DNA of 64,000 nt from Paenibacillus mesophilus (GCF_005938385.1 NZ_VCRA01000016.1:62001-126000), one strand, 5' to 3'. Shown: positions 1 through 8,352, counted from the stretch's first letter. Notes: generated by a model from the sequence alone, not told the origin. A program made the numbers and translations.

Positions 1-1169
1 TTGATCGAATAGGCCGATGCGCCGATCGAAATTTGCGGTTGAGCCAAGTCCGTCACGCTGTCGACCGGATCGGAAGTCGGCTGTGAGCCGGCCACGGAGT
101 CATGCGAGCCATGACCTCCGCCCGCCGAATGACCGTGCACTGCAGTTTCCGCCGCCTTGACGCTTGTCATCGTATGCAAACCGCCTGGGTAGACGCCGTT
201 GTTCGTGTTGTCCGTAATTTTATGGCTGTGAAACGGGAATTCCCCGCTCTGGGTGAACTTGATCAAAATATCGTAGCGCTCGCCCGAGCCGATATTGATC
301 GTATCCTTCTCATACGGGACCGGCAGCGGGCGCCCGTCGGTGGCGATCACCTGAAAGTGATGGCCGTGCAGATGGAACGGGTGCTCCTCGTAGCCGGAAT
401 TGATTAACCGGACCAGCACCGTTTCCCCTACCGTCCCTTCGATGAAGGAGTCGGGGTCTTCCATTAAGTTCGGAAACGCTTTGCCGTTAATGGTCCAGTA
501 CCTCGGATGAAAATCGGTTCTATCGTAGGCCAGGCCGTTCTCCACCGCATGATGCCATACCGGATCGATTTCGTTCAGGTGGAACACGTATTCCTTGTCG
601 TAGGAAGGTCCCCCCGTCCATGCCTGCTTGGCGCCGTCCTTCGCTTTCACGATCAGCGAGCCGTGCATCCCCATTTGCAGATGCTCGATCGTATCGACAT
701 GGCAATGATAAAAATAGGTGCCCGCATGAGTCGCCTCAAACCGGTACGTGAAGCTTTCCCCCACCTGAATGGCGGGCGAGGTATGAGGAACCCCGTCATT
801 CGCCTGATCCGTATCCAGTCCGTGCCAATGAATCGTATGCGCGAGCCGTTTGATGCCTTCTTTTGACGGGCCGATATTGGTCAATGTTACTTCTACGTTG
901 TCGCCTTCGGCCATTACGAGCGTCGGCGCCGGATAAACGGCCGATCCCTTCTTGTTCTCCAAGCTGTAGCCCCAAATGTAAACTTGTTCGCCGTCCGGCA
1001 GCGTCAAGTAACCGTCCGTAGCGTACAGTTCAAAATGCTTCAGGCCGTCCTGGAGTGTCCCCGAAGAGGAAACGGCATGCGTCCGCCCCGGCTGGAGCAG
1101 CCCGATCATCGTCATCGAAAGTAACAGGAGCGGCAGCAGCCGACTGAAGAATCCTCTTATTCTGATCAT
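1..1169 (-). CDS. Multicopper oxidase (laccase-like), C-terminal part outside window
   Basis: Open frame on the minus strand from an ATG at 1169 to the window edge, preceded by AGGGAGG at the right distance. The protein starts with a signal peptide (about residues 1-32, ending THA), so it is exported. Copper motifs are clear: HWHG (H114, H116), the HCH cluster with H155, C156 and H157 followed by H163 and M168, then HPFHLHGH and FPFHSHK in the second cupredoxin domain. The type 1 ligands (Cys-His-Met) are in the first domain; the second HSH motif has no Cys. That points to a two-domain multicopper oxidase with its type 1 copper in domain 1. Family members oxidise phenols, bilirubin or metal ions with O2. 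A His/Gly-rich segment follows (HGHSAGGGHGSHD) and the frame is still open at base 1. The neighbouring upstream gene on the same strand is also a copper-type protein. Confidence 0.9.
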   Translation of the reverse strand, partial: MIRIRGFFSRLLPLLLLSMTMIGLLQPGRTHAVSSSGTLQDGLKHFELYATDGYLTLPDGEQVYIWGYSLENKKGSAVYPAPTLVMAEGDNVEVTLTNIGPSKEGIKRLAHTIHWHGLDTDQANDGVPHTSPAIQVGESFTYRFEATHAGTYFYHCHVDTIEHLQMGMHGSLIVKAKDGAKQAWTGGPSYDKEYVFHLNEIDPVWHHAVENGLAYDRTDFHPRYWTINGKAFPNLMEDPDSFIEGTVGETVLVRLINSGYEEHPFHLHGHHFQVIATDGRPLPVPYEKDTINIGSGERYDILIKFTQSGEFPFHSHKITDNTNNGVYPGGLHTMTSVKAAETAVHGHSAGGGHGSHDSVAGSQPTSDPVDSVTDLAQPQISIGASAYSI

Positions 1170-1205
1170 AGTACCTCCCTAACCAATTACCCCGCATAGA
1201 GAAAA

Positions 1206-1458
1206 GAGAGAAGCCCAAAGCGGCTTCTCCGAGTTGTTGAGAACGTGTGCAAAAAGAGGAAGCAATGAGGACGAGGATTTGGGGAATGCGCTCCACTTCC
1301 GTTAAAATCGAGTTGCTTGATTATTATTGTCGCGGTTACAACTCGATTTTAAAGTCAGACGCTTCGCTTTACGCACATCTCCCCAACCCCTCTTGGATGT
1401 TCCATCCTTTTTTGACCTTCTCAACAGCTTGAGAGAAACCAAATGCGGCTTCTCCGAG
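1206..1458. repeat. Large imperfect palindrome flanked by direct repeats
   Basis: Two copies of a hairpin-forming stretch of about 28 bases (1206-1233 and 1431-1458, sharing gcggcttctccgag) flank a central segment of about 195 bases. That segment begins tgttgagaa and ends ttctcaaca. Its halves are imperfect inverted copies, with a central aaaatcgagttg ... caactcgatttt stem. No credible gene lies inside. The flanking hairpins resemble factor-independent terminators for minus-strand transcription. The layout resembles a small non-autonomous mobile element inserted at a duplicated terminator, or a very large RNA hairpin between the two copper genes. It is the only notable content of the 312-base gap 1170-1481. 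Confidence 0.6.
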
Positions 1459-1481
1459 CTTGTATCCTCACCGTTGCCGAG

Positions 1482-2849
1482 TTAATGACCGTGAGCGGCC
1501 CCTGCAGCTGCGGCCGGTTCTTGCGAGCTTGAGCCGGCTTGCACTTCCACTTCCATCGAACGAGTCGCTTGGTCCCAGCCGTACCAGCCGCCAAGAGCGC
1601 CGACCAGCTCTTGGACGGGTGCGAAGCTGCGGCCGTCATATATAAAGGGCTGCGGATCAAACCCGTACACGAGCTGCTTGCCGTTCACGATGATCGGCAC
1701 ACCCGACGCAGGCGCTAACGAATCCGGAGCGGAGTAAGTCCCGCCGATGTTGAGAATGACCGCGCCAAGGGCATCGTCCCATGCAGCGCTGCCGCCCAAC
1801 GCTTCGGCAAACGAGTCGAGGCCGACATATACGTGATTGTTATGAACTTGCGGAAGCGTGTAGTCGTAGGCGAGAGGCTTCCCGTTAACGGTTACTTTGA
1901 CCGTATCCATCGGGGCTACGACGATCGTGCCCGTCATTTTGTCGCCGGAGTGCAGATAGCACTCATACGTATAAGTTCCGGCTTTGGTAAAGGTCAGCTT
2001 ATAGGACTGCGACGGCATCATAACGCCGGAGTTCGTAAAGCCGGTTCCGTCGAACGCAGTTCCGCCCGACGGCGCCATGAATTTCGGATTGAACGCGCCC
2101 CCTTGCAGGAAGAAGCTTTCCTCCGCAGGCTTATTGAACGTAATAAAGTGCATTTCATAATGGTTGTCGTTCAGCCACTCGACCGTATCGCCTTCCGAAA
2201 TGAACAGCGTTTCCGGCAGCATCCGGTTCACCGAAAAACCGCGGTGGCCGACTCCCAGCTCCATCTTGTATGTAAAGGAGCCGTCTTCCTTGTGGGCATA
2301 TTGGGCTTCATGCTTCGCATGCCGCAGCGCATCCGCCTGCTCGATCAAATCGTCCGTTTGGGCTTTCGAAGCCGCAGCCTGTTGAACTTTGGTAGGAATC
2401 GGCTGTCCTTTCGGTATGACTACTACCGTACCGGTCATAAGCGGATGCAGGATGCAATAGTACGGATAAGCGCCGCTCGCCGTAAACGTGACGCTATACT
2501 TCGCACCCGGCTCCATCATGCCGGAATTGAGCAGCTTCTTGCCGTCCCATTTGACTCCGGTCGCGCCGGGCGCCAGGTTTTTCGGATCCTCCGGGGACAG
2601 CGGGGCCGCTCCCGCCAAAAACGTAACCGTATGAGGCGTAAACATGGAGCCGTTCGTAAAAGTAACAGTATCTCCTTCATGAACATAGACGACACCCGGG
2701 AACATGGCATCGAGACTGACTCCGTCGGCAGTTGCTTTGCCGACCGCTACGTCCCATGTTTCCGCTACGCCCTCGCTCGCGGCATAAGCGGTGCCGAACG
2801 ACAAAACAAATGCAACGACCAGGGCCCATACAAACGCTTTTTTACTCAA
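1482..2849 (-). CDS. Secreted double-cupredoxin protein with C-terminal stalk (copper amine oxidase N) domain
   Basis: About 455 residues from a TTG start at 2849, chosen because AGAGAGGA lies ten bases upstream and a clean signal peptide (MSKKAFVWAL..GTAYA) follows. ATG codons at 2879 and 2888 are alternatives with poorer ribosome sites. Two cupredoxin domains carry blue-copper-like ligands: H73 with C132-x2-H135-x2-M138, and H234 with C297-x2-H300-x4-M305. Residues about 313-440 form a copper-amine-oxidase-N1 type stalk domain (..VTVNGKPL.., ..IIVNGKQL..). The tail is Ala-rich and ends HGH. Probable role: exported copper or electron-carrier protein, perhaps partner to the multicopper oxidase downstream on the same strand. 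Inference only; the substrate is unknown. Confidence 0.85.
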   Translation of the reverse strand: MSKKAFVWALVVAFVLSFGTAYAASEGVAETWDVAVGKATADGVSLDAMFPGVVYVHEGDTVTFTNGSMFTPHTVTFLAGAAPLSPEDPKNLAPGATGVKWDGKKLLNSGMMEPGAKYSVTFTASGAYPYYCILHPLMTGTVVVIPKGQPIPTKVQQAAASKAQTDDLIEQADALRHAKHEAQYAHKEDGSFTYKMELGVGHRGFSVNRMLPETLFISEGDTVEWLNDNHYEMHFITFNKPAEESFFLQGGAFNPKFMAPSGGTAFDGTGFTNSGVMMPSQSYKLTFTKAGTYTYECYLHSGDKMTGTIVVAPMDTVKVTVNGKPLAYDYTLPQVHNNHVYVGLDSFAEALGGSAAWDDALGAVILNIGGTYSAPDSLAPASGVPIIVNGKQLVYGFDPQPFIYDGRSFAPVQELVGALGGWYGWDQATRSMEVEVQAGSSSQEPAAAAGAAHGH

Positions 2850-2980
2850 CTTCGGTTCATCCTCTCTTCTTCTCGACATGGACTTCATTCGGTTACTATA
2901 GGGGAGCGGTCTTACAAAAAACTTACCGATTCCGCTCCTTTTTTCGCTCCGGCAAAGGATTAACGGCATGAACAAAATAG

Positions 2981-3014
2981 AGCCGGCTTCGTTCCTTGCG
3001 AGGGAACGAGCCGG
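2981..3014. other. Strong GC-rich inverted repeat
   Basis: Arms gccggcttcgttcc and ggaacgagccggc separated by six bases, with one bulge, form a stable hairpin in the gap between the cupredoxin promoter region and the next gene. There is no T-run on either side, so it is not a standard terminator. It could be an operator or an mRNA structure. Confidence 0.4.
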
Positions 3015-3028
3015 CTTGCCGCTAGTAA

Positions 3029-3048
3029 AAAACGGGGCTCCCCGTTTT
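3029..3048 (-). terminator. Rho-independent terminator of the 147-residue-region gene
   Basis: The palindrome aaaacgggg-ct-ccccgtttt directly abuts the minus-strand stop codon at 3048-3050. Read on the minus strand it is a GC stem followed by a run of T. Confidence 0.75.
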
Positions 3049-3470
3049 CACTTCCGAGGGATTTTTTTATTTGATCTACTTGTGACGCCCGGTTTTCGGA
3101 TGGGGGGCGTTTTGCGCACGAAAGCGCGTTGGGGCTCCCGTTTCAACGGGAGACTCGTTGTGGCCGCTTTCGGCCCGAGCATGGACCCGAAAGAATTAAG
3201 CATGTTAAGAATCGGGCCGAACTGCTGGAACATTTTCATCATTTTCTGGATTTTCCCCATCGTGGAAATGATTCCGTCGATTCCGCCCATCTGGTCCAGA
3301 AACGGTAGGAAGCCTCTGCTCTCCGTGCCGGGGGCGGCAGGGCCCGGGGAAAGAAGGCCGCGAATGTTAGGCTGATTCAAGTAAGGGGCGGAGGCTCTTC
3401 GGCCCGTTCGACCCGGCGATTGTCTGCGACCCGCGCCGCCCTTCGCCATAGCCGGTTTCTTTTTGCTCAT
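3048..3470 (-). CDS. Small basic protein of unknown function (YqfQ/VrrA-like?)
   Basis: 140 residues from the ATG at 3470; an ATG seven codons upstream (3491) is possible. The N-terminus is very basic and disordered (MSKKKPAMAKGG..). The middle is a hydrophobic, Met/Phe/Gly-rich segment (MGKIQKMMKMFQQFGPILNML, about residues 70-90), and the C-terminus is basic and Ser/Thr/Pro-rich. This composition recalls small Bacillus/Paenibacillus coat-associated or YqfQ-type proteins, but I cannot identify it securely. It stands alone, with its own terminator right after the stop. Expression from its own upstream promoter is assumed. Confidence 0.6.
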   Translation of the reverse strand: MSKKKPAMAKGGAGRRQSPGRTGRRASAPYLNQPNIRGLLSPGPAAPGTESRGFLPFLDQMGGIDGIISTMGKIQKMMKMFQQFGPILNMLNSFGSMLGPKAATTSLPLKREPQRAFVRKTPPIRKPGVTSRSNKKIPRK

Positions 3471-3685
3471 CGCGCATTCATTCCTTTGCATATTGCGTAT
3501 GATTCACTCTCTATTACTTTATGTAGCGACACGCGCGAGCGCTTGAGCAAACGCACAAGTATACGAACAATCGTGGGAGCCGATACCGGTTGAAAGGGGC
3601 ATGCAGCAGGAGTTGGAGGTGCGGGACCGAATCTGTAATACGTTAGGCGAAATCATGTACCATTACGGAATAAGGAGGCGGCCGT

Positions 3686-4006
3686 ATGTGTCCGATAGGA
3701 GAATGGGAGCCGGCTGAACCGGGCGTGAAGCGGAAAATTTTCGAGCCGGGAAGCTCGATTATGATGATGGAAGTGCAGTTCGAGGAAGGGGCGGAAGGAT
3801 ACGTCCACAGCCATCCGCACGAGCAGCTTTCCTATTGCCTGAAAGGAGCGATCGAATTTACGATCGACGGGGAGAAGACGGTCGTCCGGGCTGGGGAGAC
3901 GATCTTTATACCCGGCGGCGCCAAGCATGGCGTGAAGGCGCTCGAGCCTAGCGCGCTGCTGGATGCTTTCACACCGCTGCGGACCGACCTGCTGAAGCGG
4001 GGATAA
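3686..4006 (+). CDS. Single-domain cupin protein
   Basis: 106 residues, with AAGGAGG nine bases upstream of the ATG. The two cupin motifs are intact: motif 1 GYVHSHPHEQLSYCLKG (HxH...E metal ligands) and motif 2 GETIFIPGGAKHG. The whole protein is one small beta-barrel. Such stand-alone cupins bind a divalent metal and act as isomerases, dioxygenases or sugar-binding proteins; the substrate cannot be read from the sequence. No operon partner: the following gene has its own signal peptide and a gap of about 180 bases. Confidence 0.85.
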   Translation: MCPIGEWEPAEPGVKRKIFEPGSSIMMMEVQFEEGAEGYVHSHPHEQLSYCLKGAIEFTIDGEKTVVRAGETIFIPGGAKHGVKALEPSALLDAFTPLRTDLLKRG

Positions 4007-4182
4007 CCGGTATAGGACAACGCTTTTGAGAGACATTTGCCGAGATGCGCTTCTTGCGTATCCGGCTTTTTTTGCAAACGGCTGAAACTTTTTTCAACGC
4101 TTTTGCAACATTATCCGAAACATTCCCGTTTATGTTCATGAAACCAGCTGGAACAATAGACAGAAGGGAAGTTGAACTCAAC

Positions 4183-5244
4183 ATGAACAAACGGATGAAA
4201 AAAAGCATCGCCGCACTATTCGCGCTATCGATTTCCGTAACCGGAGGGGCGGCTTACGCCGCCAACGATAATGTGCCTCAGACGACAGCGGCGGTAGTGA
4301 TTTCGCAAAGCATCCTGCAGCAAATCCAAATCGCGATCGACAATGAAGCTCTCACCGCTAACGGCTACATAAAGGCGGACGCCAAGGAACCGATGATCCC
4401 GCTTCGCGACGTCGCCGAGACGCTCGGCATCAAAGTTACATGGAACGAAGCGGACCAATCGGCCGAGTTGAGCAAGGGCGCGCTGTGGACAAGCGTGAAG
4501 CTGGGCGAGGATCGCTACGTATTGAACAAAATGTACAAGTCGCTCGGAACGGCCCCCGAGCTGACGGACAGCAAGACGTATGTGCCCGCGTCGTTTGTAA
4601 GCGAGATTTTACATGCTAACGTGAAAATCGAAGGGAGCACGGTGTCCATCACGTCCGAGCAGCAGCGCAAAACGGCATCTACCAAAGGCGTCATTACCGT
4701 CGTTTACGACAACGAAGGCAGACAAACGGTCCGGATCAACGGAATCGGCACGGACGGCCTCGTATTGAATATAGGAGCCGAAACGGTGTTCGAAAAAGCA
4801 GACGGCACGAAGCTTGGCTTTGCGGATCTGGCTCTCGGCATGGAGATCGAGGCGGAGCATTCGCTCGCGGCTACGCTCAGCCTGCCTCCGCAAACGCCGA
4901 CTTACAAAATTACGGTGCCGGAGCAGGCGGAAGCGAAAGGAATCATCGGCACGGTGGGCTTGATCGAAGAAGTCCGCACGGGGGATGACGGTACGACGAG
5001 TATTCGGATCAAAGGCATGGGGCTGACCGAGCAAACGTCGTCCGAGGTCGTGCTGCGGCTGACGGATACGACCGAGCTCATCAACGTGAACGGCGAAACG
5101 GTAGAGAAAAGCTCCCTCGAGAAAGGGGCCAAAGTGATCGGCTACTACAACGGCGTGTTGACCCGAACCTTGCCACCGATCGGAACGGCTTGGAAAGTCG
5201 TCCTGCAAGCCCCGGCCGAGGACGCTTCCTCGCAGGTGAAGTAA
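4183..5244 (+). CDS. Exported stalk-domain protein (copper amine oxidase N-like)
   Basis: About 353 residues. The ATG at 4183 is chosen because a typical signal peptide follows at once (MNKRMKKSIAALF..GAAYA); the frame is open upstream to 4045 without signal-like sequence. Residues about 45-150 form a stalk domain (PLRDVAETLGIKVTWNEADQ, then TYVPASFVSEIL), a cell-wall-associated module common in Paenibacillaceae. The rest is two beta-rich repeats of about 75 residues (GVITVVYD..., GIIGTVGLIEEV...) that look like small OB-like or beta-barrel domains. No catalytic motif. Likely extracellular, structural or ligand-binding. Confidence 0.8.
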   Translation: MNKRMKKSIAALFALSISVTGGAAYAANDNVPQTTAAVVISQSILQQIQIAIDNEALTANGYIKADAKEPMIPLRDVAETLGIKVTWNEADQSAELSKGALWTSVKLGEDRYVLNKMYKSLGTAPELTDSKTYVPASFVSEILHANVKIEGSTVSITSEQQRKTASTKGVITVVYDNEGRQTVRINGIGTDGLVLNIGAETVFEKADGTKLGFADLALGMEIEAEHSLAATLSLPPQTPTYKITVPEQAEAKGIIGTVGLIEEVRTGDDGTTSIRIKGMGLTEQTSSEVVLRLTDTTELINVNGETVEKSSLEKGAKVIGYYNGVLTRTLPPIGTAWKVVLQAPAEDASSQVK

Positions 5245-5258
5245 GACTACGGGAAAAA

Positions 5259-5302
5259 AAGAAGCTCCATCAGTCGCCCTGTGCGGCTAATGGAGTTTTT
5301 TT
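5259..5302 (+). terminator. Rho-independent terminator after the stalk-protein gene
   Basis: Stem ctccat...atggag with an extended inner stem, followed by seven T residues and preceded by a run of A. Confidence 0.85.
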
Positions 5303-5389
5303 GCGTGCACAATGAATATAGGGCAGCTCGCATTCAACGGGAACGTCATGTATAATTCAAGATAATCCTACAGGAAAAGAGGGATTGAA

Positions 5390-5806
5390 ATGGGCGAGAT
5401 GCCGGCATCGATACCTAGGCCGCTGGTCCGAGCCAACCAATGGGTTATTGTCATCTCGGTTATATTGGTCTGGATTAACGGAGTTTATTGGATATTGGCC
5501 GTACCGCTGCTCGCGGGGGCGATGGGCGTGTTGCTCGACTTCAATCCGATCATGAGGTTCGCCAAACTCTTTCTGCGCAAGCCCATGACGGCTTACATTC
5601 TGGAGGAGAAGGCTGCGCAAAAATTTAATCAGCTGATAGCTTGCGGTTTCCTGCTGCTTGCTTTGATCGGTTACGCGTTCCAGTGGCCGTTCGTCGCTTA
5701 TTTGTTTTCGGCTATGGTCGGAATAGCGGCTTTCGTGGCGATTATGGGCTTCTGCATCGGATGCTTCATTCGCTATAGGTGGCTGATGTACCGGAAGCTT
5801 CGGTAA
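5390..5806 (+). CDS. DUF4395 integral membrane protein
   Basis: 138 residues preceded by GAGGGATTGAA. N-terminal PRPLVRANQW, three to four hydrophobic segments and a C-terminal GFCIGCFIRYR motif are typical of the DUF4395 family, small membrane proteins often found beside thiol-redox or rhodanese genes. Function is unknown; the paired Cys near the C-terminus suggests redox or metal chemistry. Monocistronic: a GC-rich inverted repeat (gcgcggc-tat-gccgcgc, 5834-5850) lies just after it, before the convergent gene. Confidence 0.8.
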   Translation: MGEMPASIPRPLVRANQWVIVISVILVWINGVYWILAVPLLAGAMGVLLDFNPIMRFAKLFLRKPMTAYILEEKAAQKFNQLIACGFLLLALIGYAFQWPFVAYLFSAMVGIAAFVAIMGFCIGCFIRYRWLMYRKLR

Positions 5807-5863
5807 CCGCACAACATTCGCAATTCCGGGCCTGCGCGGCTATGCCGCGCGGGCTTAACGGCG

Positions 5864-6202
5864 TTAAAGCTTAAGCAAATAAATAAGCGCCGTATCGATC
5901 AGAGCGATCGTCAAGAAAACGGCGGCGAGCGTAGACCGCCCTGACGCGTACAAGGCCGCCGTAGCGGAGCCGAATACGCACAGCTCCAGCAAGACGCGTA
6001 CCGGAACGGCTACGGGAAACGACGCTTTAGGAGCGACAAAAGCGCCCCAAACGACTGCCGCTGCGAGCGGGGCGCCGATCCCGAGCGCAAGCTTCATCGG
6101 CAGTCCGGTTCCGCTGCGGAAGCCCCAGTAGCCCAATGCGCCCAAGGCGGCGAGCTCGAGAAGAAATCTGACGGCTACGACGGCGTATTGAACAAGGATC
6201 AT
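5864..6202 (-). CDS. YrdB-family membrane protein (DUF2568)
   Basis: 112 residues with four predicted membrane helices. The opening LRFLLELAALGALGYWGF-like segment (seen as VRFLLELAALGALGYWGF) is the hallmark of the YrdB/DUF2568 family. Its start overlaps the end of the TetR gene by four bases, so the metallo-hydrolase, tetR and yrdB-like genes form one operon. Biochemical function is unknown. Confidence 0.8.
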   Translation of the reverse strand: MILVQYAVVAVRFLLELAALGALGYWGFRSGTGLPMKLALGIGAPLAAAVVWGAFVAPKASFPVAVPVRVLLELCVFGSATAALYASGRSTLAAVFLTIALIDTALIYLLKL

Positions 6203-6792
6203 CGCCGCACCTCATTCACCGGTCCGCCCGAGCGGATCGCATGGAGTCCAGCAAGGAGCGCATCCAGCAGCAGGCGAAAGCTTTTGTCCAGATCAAGGGG
6301 CATCCCGAAGCCGCCCTTCTGTTCGAGCGAAGCGAAGCCGTGCAAGGCGCTGCGCAGCCCGCGAATGGCGTGCAGGGCGTCGTCGCCCTCCAAGCCGTAG
6401 CCCTCCATAAGACGGACGAGCAAATCGACGAGCTTCTTGCCTGCCTGTACGACATCGGGAGCATGGGGATCCGGAGCGCGCAAGGTCAGGTCGTACAGCC
6501 CGGGACGGGAGCGGGCGAAGGCAAGGTATGCGTTCCCGAAAGCGCGGATGGCATCGTCGCCGGAACGTCCGACGGCAGCGTCGGTCAATTTCCCGTGAAG
6601 CAGTTCCAGGCCGTAGACGGATAGCTTGGCACGCAGGCCGGGCAGACCGTCCACGTGGTTGTACAGCGAAGGGGTGCGGACGTTCAGCTTTTTGGCGAGC
6701 GTCGCCAGCGACAGTCCGTCGATTCCTTCCGTATCCGCGATATCCGCGGCGGCTTGCAGCAGGGTCGGCAAATCGAGTCCGATTCTCGGCAT
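6199..6792 (-). CDS. TetR/AcrR-family repressor with WHG-type C-terminal domain
   Basis: 197 residues from the ATG at 6792, with AAGGAG upstream; longer starts lack support. The N-terminal helix-turn-helix (TEGIDGLSLATLAKKLNVRTPSLYNHV, about residues 18-45) is a standard TetR DNA-binding domain. The remainder matches the WHG/TetR_C_33 ligand-binding type. The gene begins two bases after the metallo-hydrolase stop codon. Two identical-half operators upstream of the operon (7550-7590) strongly suggest autoregulation. The ligand is unknown. Confidence 0.85.
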   Translation of the reverse strand: MPRIGLDLPTLLQAAADIADTEGIDGLSLATLAKKLNVRTPSLYNHVDGLPGLRAKLSVYGLELLHGKLTDAAVGRSGDDAIRAFGNAYLAFARSRPGLYDLTLRAPDPHAPDVVQAGKKLVDLLVRLMEGYGLEGDDALHAIRGLRSALHGFASLEQKGGFGMPLDLDKSFRLLLDALLAGLHAIRSGGPVNEVRR

Positions 6793-6794
6793 GC

Positions 6795-7526
6795 TCACAC
6801 ACTCCTTCCCATTATAGTTTCGCCGAACAGCTTCTCCGCATCCCGGATAGCCCGGTCCATGGCGGCAAGAGGCTCCGTCAGCATGCGGCCGTGTCCGACC
6901 GCGAGCAGCGACGGGTTGTGTTCCCGCAGTCTTCGAGCGCTCTCGAGCGCCGCTTGCTTGTTCCAGGTGGCCATGGCGGGGAACGGGAACCATGGCTTCA
7001 TCCGTCCCGATACCGCGACTCCGCCTCTCGTCTGCATCGCGTCACCGGCGATCAAGGTGCGGCTGCGCGTATCCAGGTAAGCCATCGAGCCGGGCGTATG
7101 TCCCGGAGCGGCGACAGCGAGCAAGGAGCCGATCCGGTCGCCGTCCGCGAGAAGGATGTCCGCCCGCGTTTTTACCTTTGTGGGGACGGAGCCGCGGATC
7201 GGCGTATCCGGCTCGCCGGGATCAAGCGAGACGTCGCCGGCCAGCAGGCGGGCATCCCGTGCGGAAATATGGACCGGAACGTCGGGGAGCCGCTCCTTGA
7301 GCGTATCGAGCGCGCCGATATGATCGTCGTGCGCATGAGTCAGGACGATCCGCGTAATCGGCTTGCCGATGCGCTCGGCAGCTTGCAAAATCGCTTTGCT
7401 GCTGTATGGCAGGGCCGCGTCGATCAAGGTCAATCCGTCGCGCTCTTCGATCAGATAACAATTGACGGGGAAAAATCTCGGTAAAAACGCAAGCTGATAT
7501 ACATTTCCTTGCTGGACCATTTTCAT
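6795..7526 (-). CDS. MBL-fold metallo-hydrolase
   Basis: 243 residues starting at an ATG preceded by GAGGTG. The metal motif THAHDDHIG (HxHxDH, about residues 63-70), the GHTPGS motif and the GDA motif define the metallo-beta-lactamase fold, so it binds two metal ions and hydrolyses an ester, thioester or lactone bond. The protein is cytoplasmic (no signal peptide). First gene of a three-gene operon with tetR and a YrdB-like membrane protein, likely induced when the repressor binds a foreign or toxic compound. Substrate unknown. Confidence 0.88.
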   Translation of the reverse strand: MKMVQQGNVYQLAFLPRFFPVNCYLIEERDGLTLIDAALPYSSKAILQAAERIGKPITRIVLTHAHDDHIGALDTLKERLPDVPVHISARDARLLAGDVSLDPGEPDTPIRGSVPTKVKTRADILLADGDRIGSLLAVAAPGHTPGSMAYLDTRSRTLIAGDAMQTRGGVAVSGRMKPWFPFPAMATWNKQAALESARRLREHNPSLLAVGHGRMLTEPLAAMDRAIRDAEKLFGETIMGRSV

Positions 7527-7549
7527 AATAAAGCACCTCGTTCGCCTTT

Positions 7550-7590
7550 AACTAATATCGTTAGTTTTAATATAACTAATGTTATTAGTT
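7550..7590 (-). promoter_or_regulatory. Twin TetR operators, AACTAA-N5-TTAGTT
   Basis: Two 17-base perfect-arm palindromes, aactaa-tatcg-ttagtt at 7550-7566 and aactaa-tgtta-ttagtt at 7574-7590, lie 24 bases centre to centre, just upstream of the metallo-hydrolase start. Identical arms and regular spacing are what one expects of tandem repressor sites for the TetR protein encoded in the operon. Confidence 0.8.
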
Positions 7591-7642
7591 TTTGCAAGAG
7601 GGTTTTTAAAAGAAGCGTATGAATACGATCTGGAGAAATAGA

Positions 7643-7680
7643 AAAGAAGGCAGGAACGGTTAGCCGTCCGCTGCCTTCGA
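7643..7680 (-). terminator. Terminator of bioY
   Basis: Stem gaaggcag...ctgccttc with an inner cggtta...ccg stem; read on the minus strand it is followed by TTTTCTATTT. Confidence 0.75.
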
Positions 7681-7684
7681 AATG

Positions 7685-8248
7685 TTACCTCAAACTCGGG
7701 AATACGCGCCGGATCGGCATGACGATCAGAGTGACCGCGATCGCTTTTACCACATCGCCGGGCAAATAAGGGAAGCTGCTCATCGTCAAAGCTTTGCCCA
7801 ACGATACGCCGTACTTATGAGCGAACCAGGGGACGCCGGACACGTACAGAAGCAGCGATCCGAACAGTTCGATGACGAGAAAAACGGCAACGTAGGACAG
7901 CCAGCCGTTTCCTTTGATCTTGCCGACGAACCAGCCGATCAGCAGGGCGCTGACCGGAAACATCCAGATGAAGCCGCCGGTAGGCCCGAGCAGCAGCCCG
8001 AGTCCCCCATTGAGGTGAAGCAGAGGCAAGCCGAGCGCAACCAGAAAGACGACCATGAATATGCTGAAAAAGCCGTAAAATGCGCCGAGTATCGCTCCGG
8101 CCAGCATGACCGCCATGTTCTCGAGCGTTATCGGAACGGGAGAAAACCCGACGCGGATCGTGGCCAAGCTCATGACGGACATCAGGGCGCCGAACAGGGC
8201 GCTGAACACGAGGCCTTTCACGGTAAAAAGCGGGCGGTTCGAATTCAT
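7685..8248 (-). CDS. bioY: BioY-type substrate-binding (S) component of an ECF biotin transporter
   Basis: 187 residues from the ATG at 8248, with AAGGG upstream; the longer frame to 8290 is unlikely. Six hydrophobic segments. Signature stretches VPITLENMAVMLAGAILG and GPTGGF are diagnostic of BioY, the membrane S component that binds biotin. It works with an energising module of two ATPases and EcfT, which here lies directly divergent (8353-10901). The divergent arrangement over about 100 bases suggests shared control by biotin status, but no clear BirA site is visible. Confidence 0.9.
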   Translation of the reverse strand: MNSNRPLFTVKGLVFSALFGALMSVMSLATIRVGFSPVPITLENMAVMLAGAILGAFYGFFSIFMVVFLVALGLPLLHLNGGLGLLLGPTGGFIWMFPVSALLIGWFVGKIKGNGWLSYVAVFLVIELFGSLLLYVSGVPWFAHKYGVSLGKALTMSSFPYLPGDVVKAIAVTLIVMPIRRVFPSLR

Positions 8249-8352
8249 AAGGACATACCCTTTCTTGAAACCGATTTGATATGTTACCATAGTCGAAGTT
8301 ACAGGATGAGGACAAACCTGTCAATCGGTTTTGAGAGAGGGGCTGTCGGACG

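Noticed and set aside
1247..1432. 61-codon frame inside the large palindrome
   Set aside because: No ribosome site and located in an inverted repeat; better explained as non-coding.
1833..2963. 376-codon plus-strand frame opposite the cupredoxin gene
   Set aside because: Arg-rich antisense reading with no start signal; the opposite frame has signal peptide and copper motifs.
8249..8352. BirA operator between bioY and the ATPase gene
   Set aside because: No TTGTTAAC-type palindrome of the right spacing is present in the 104-base gap.
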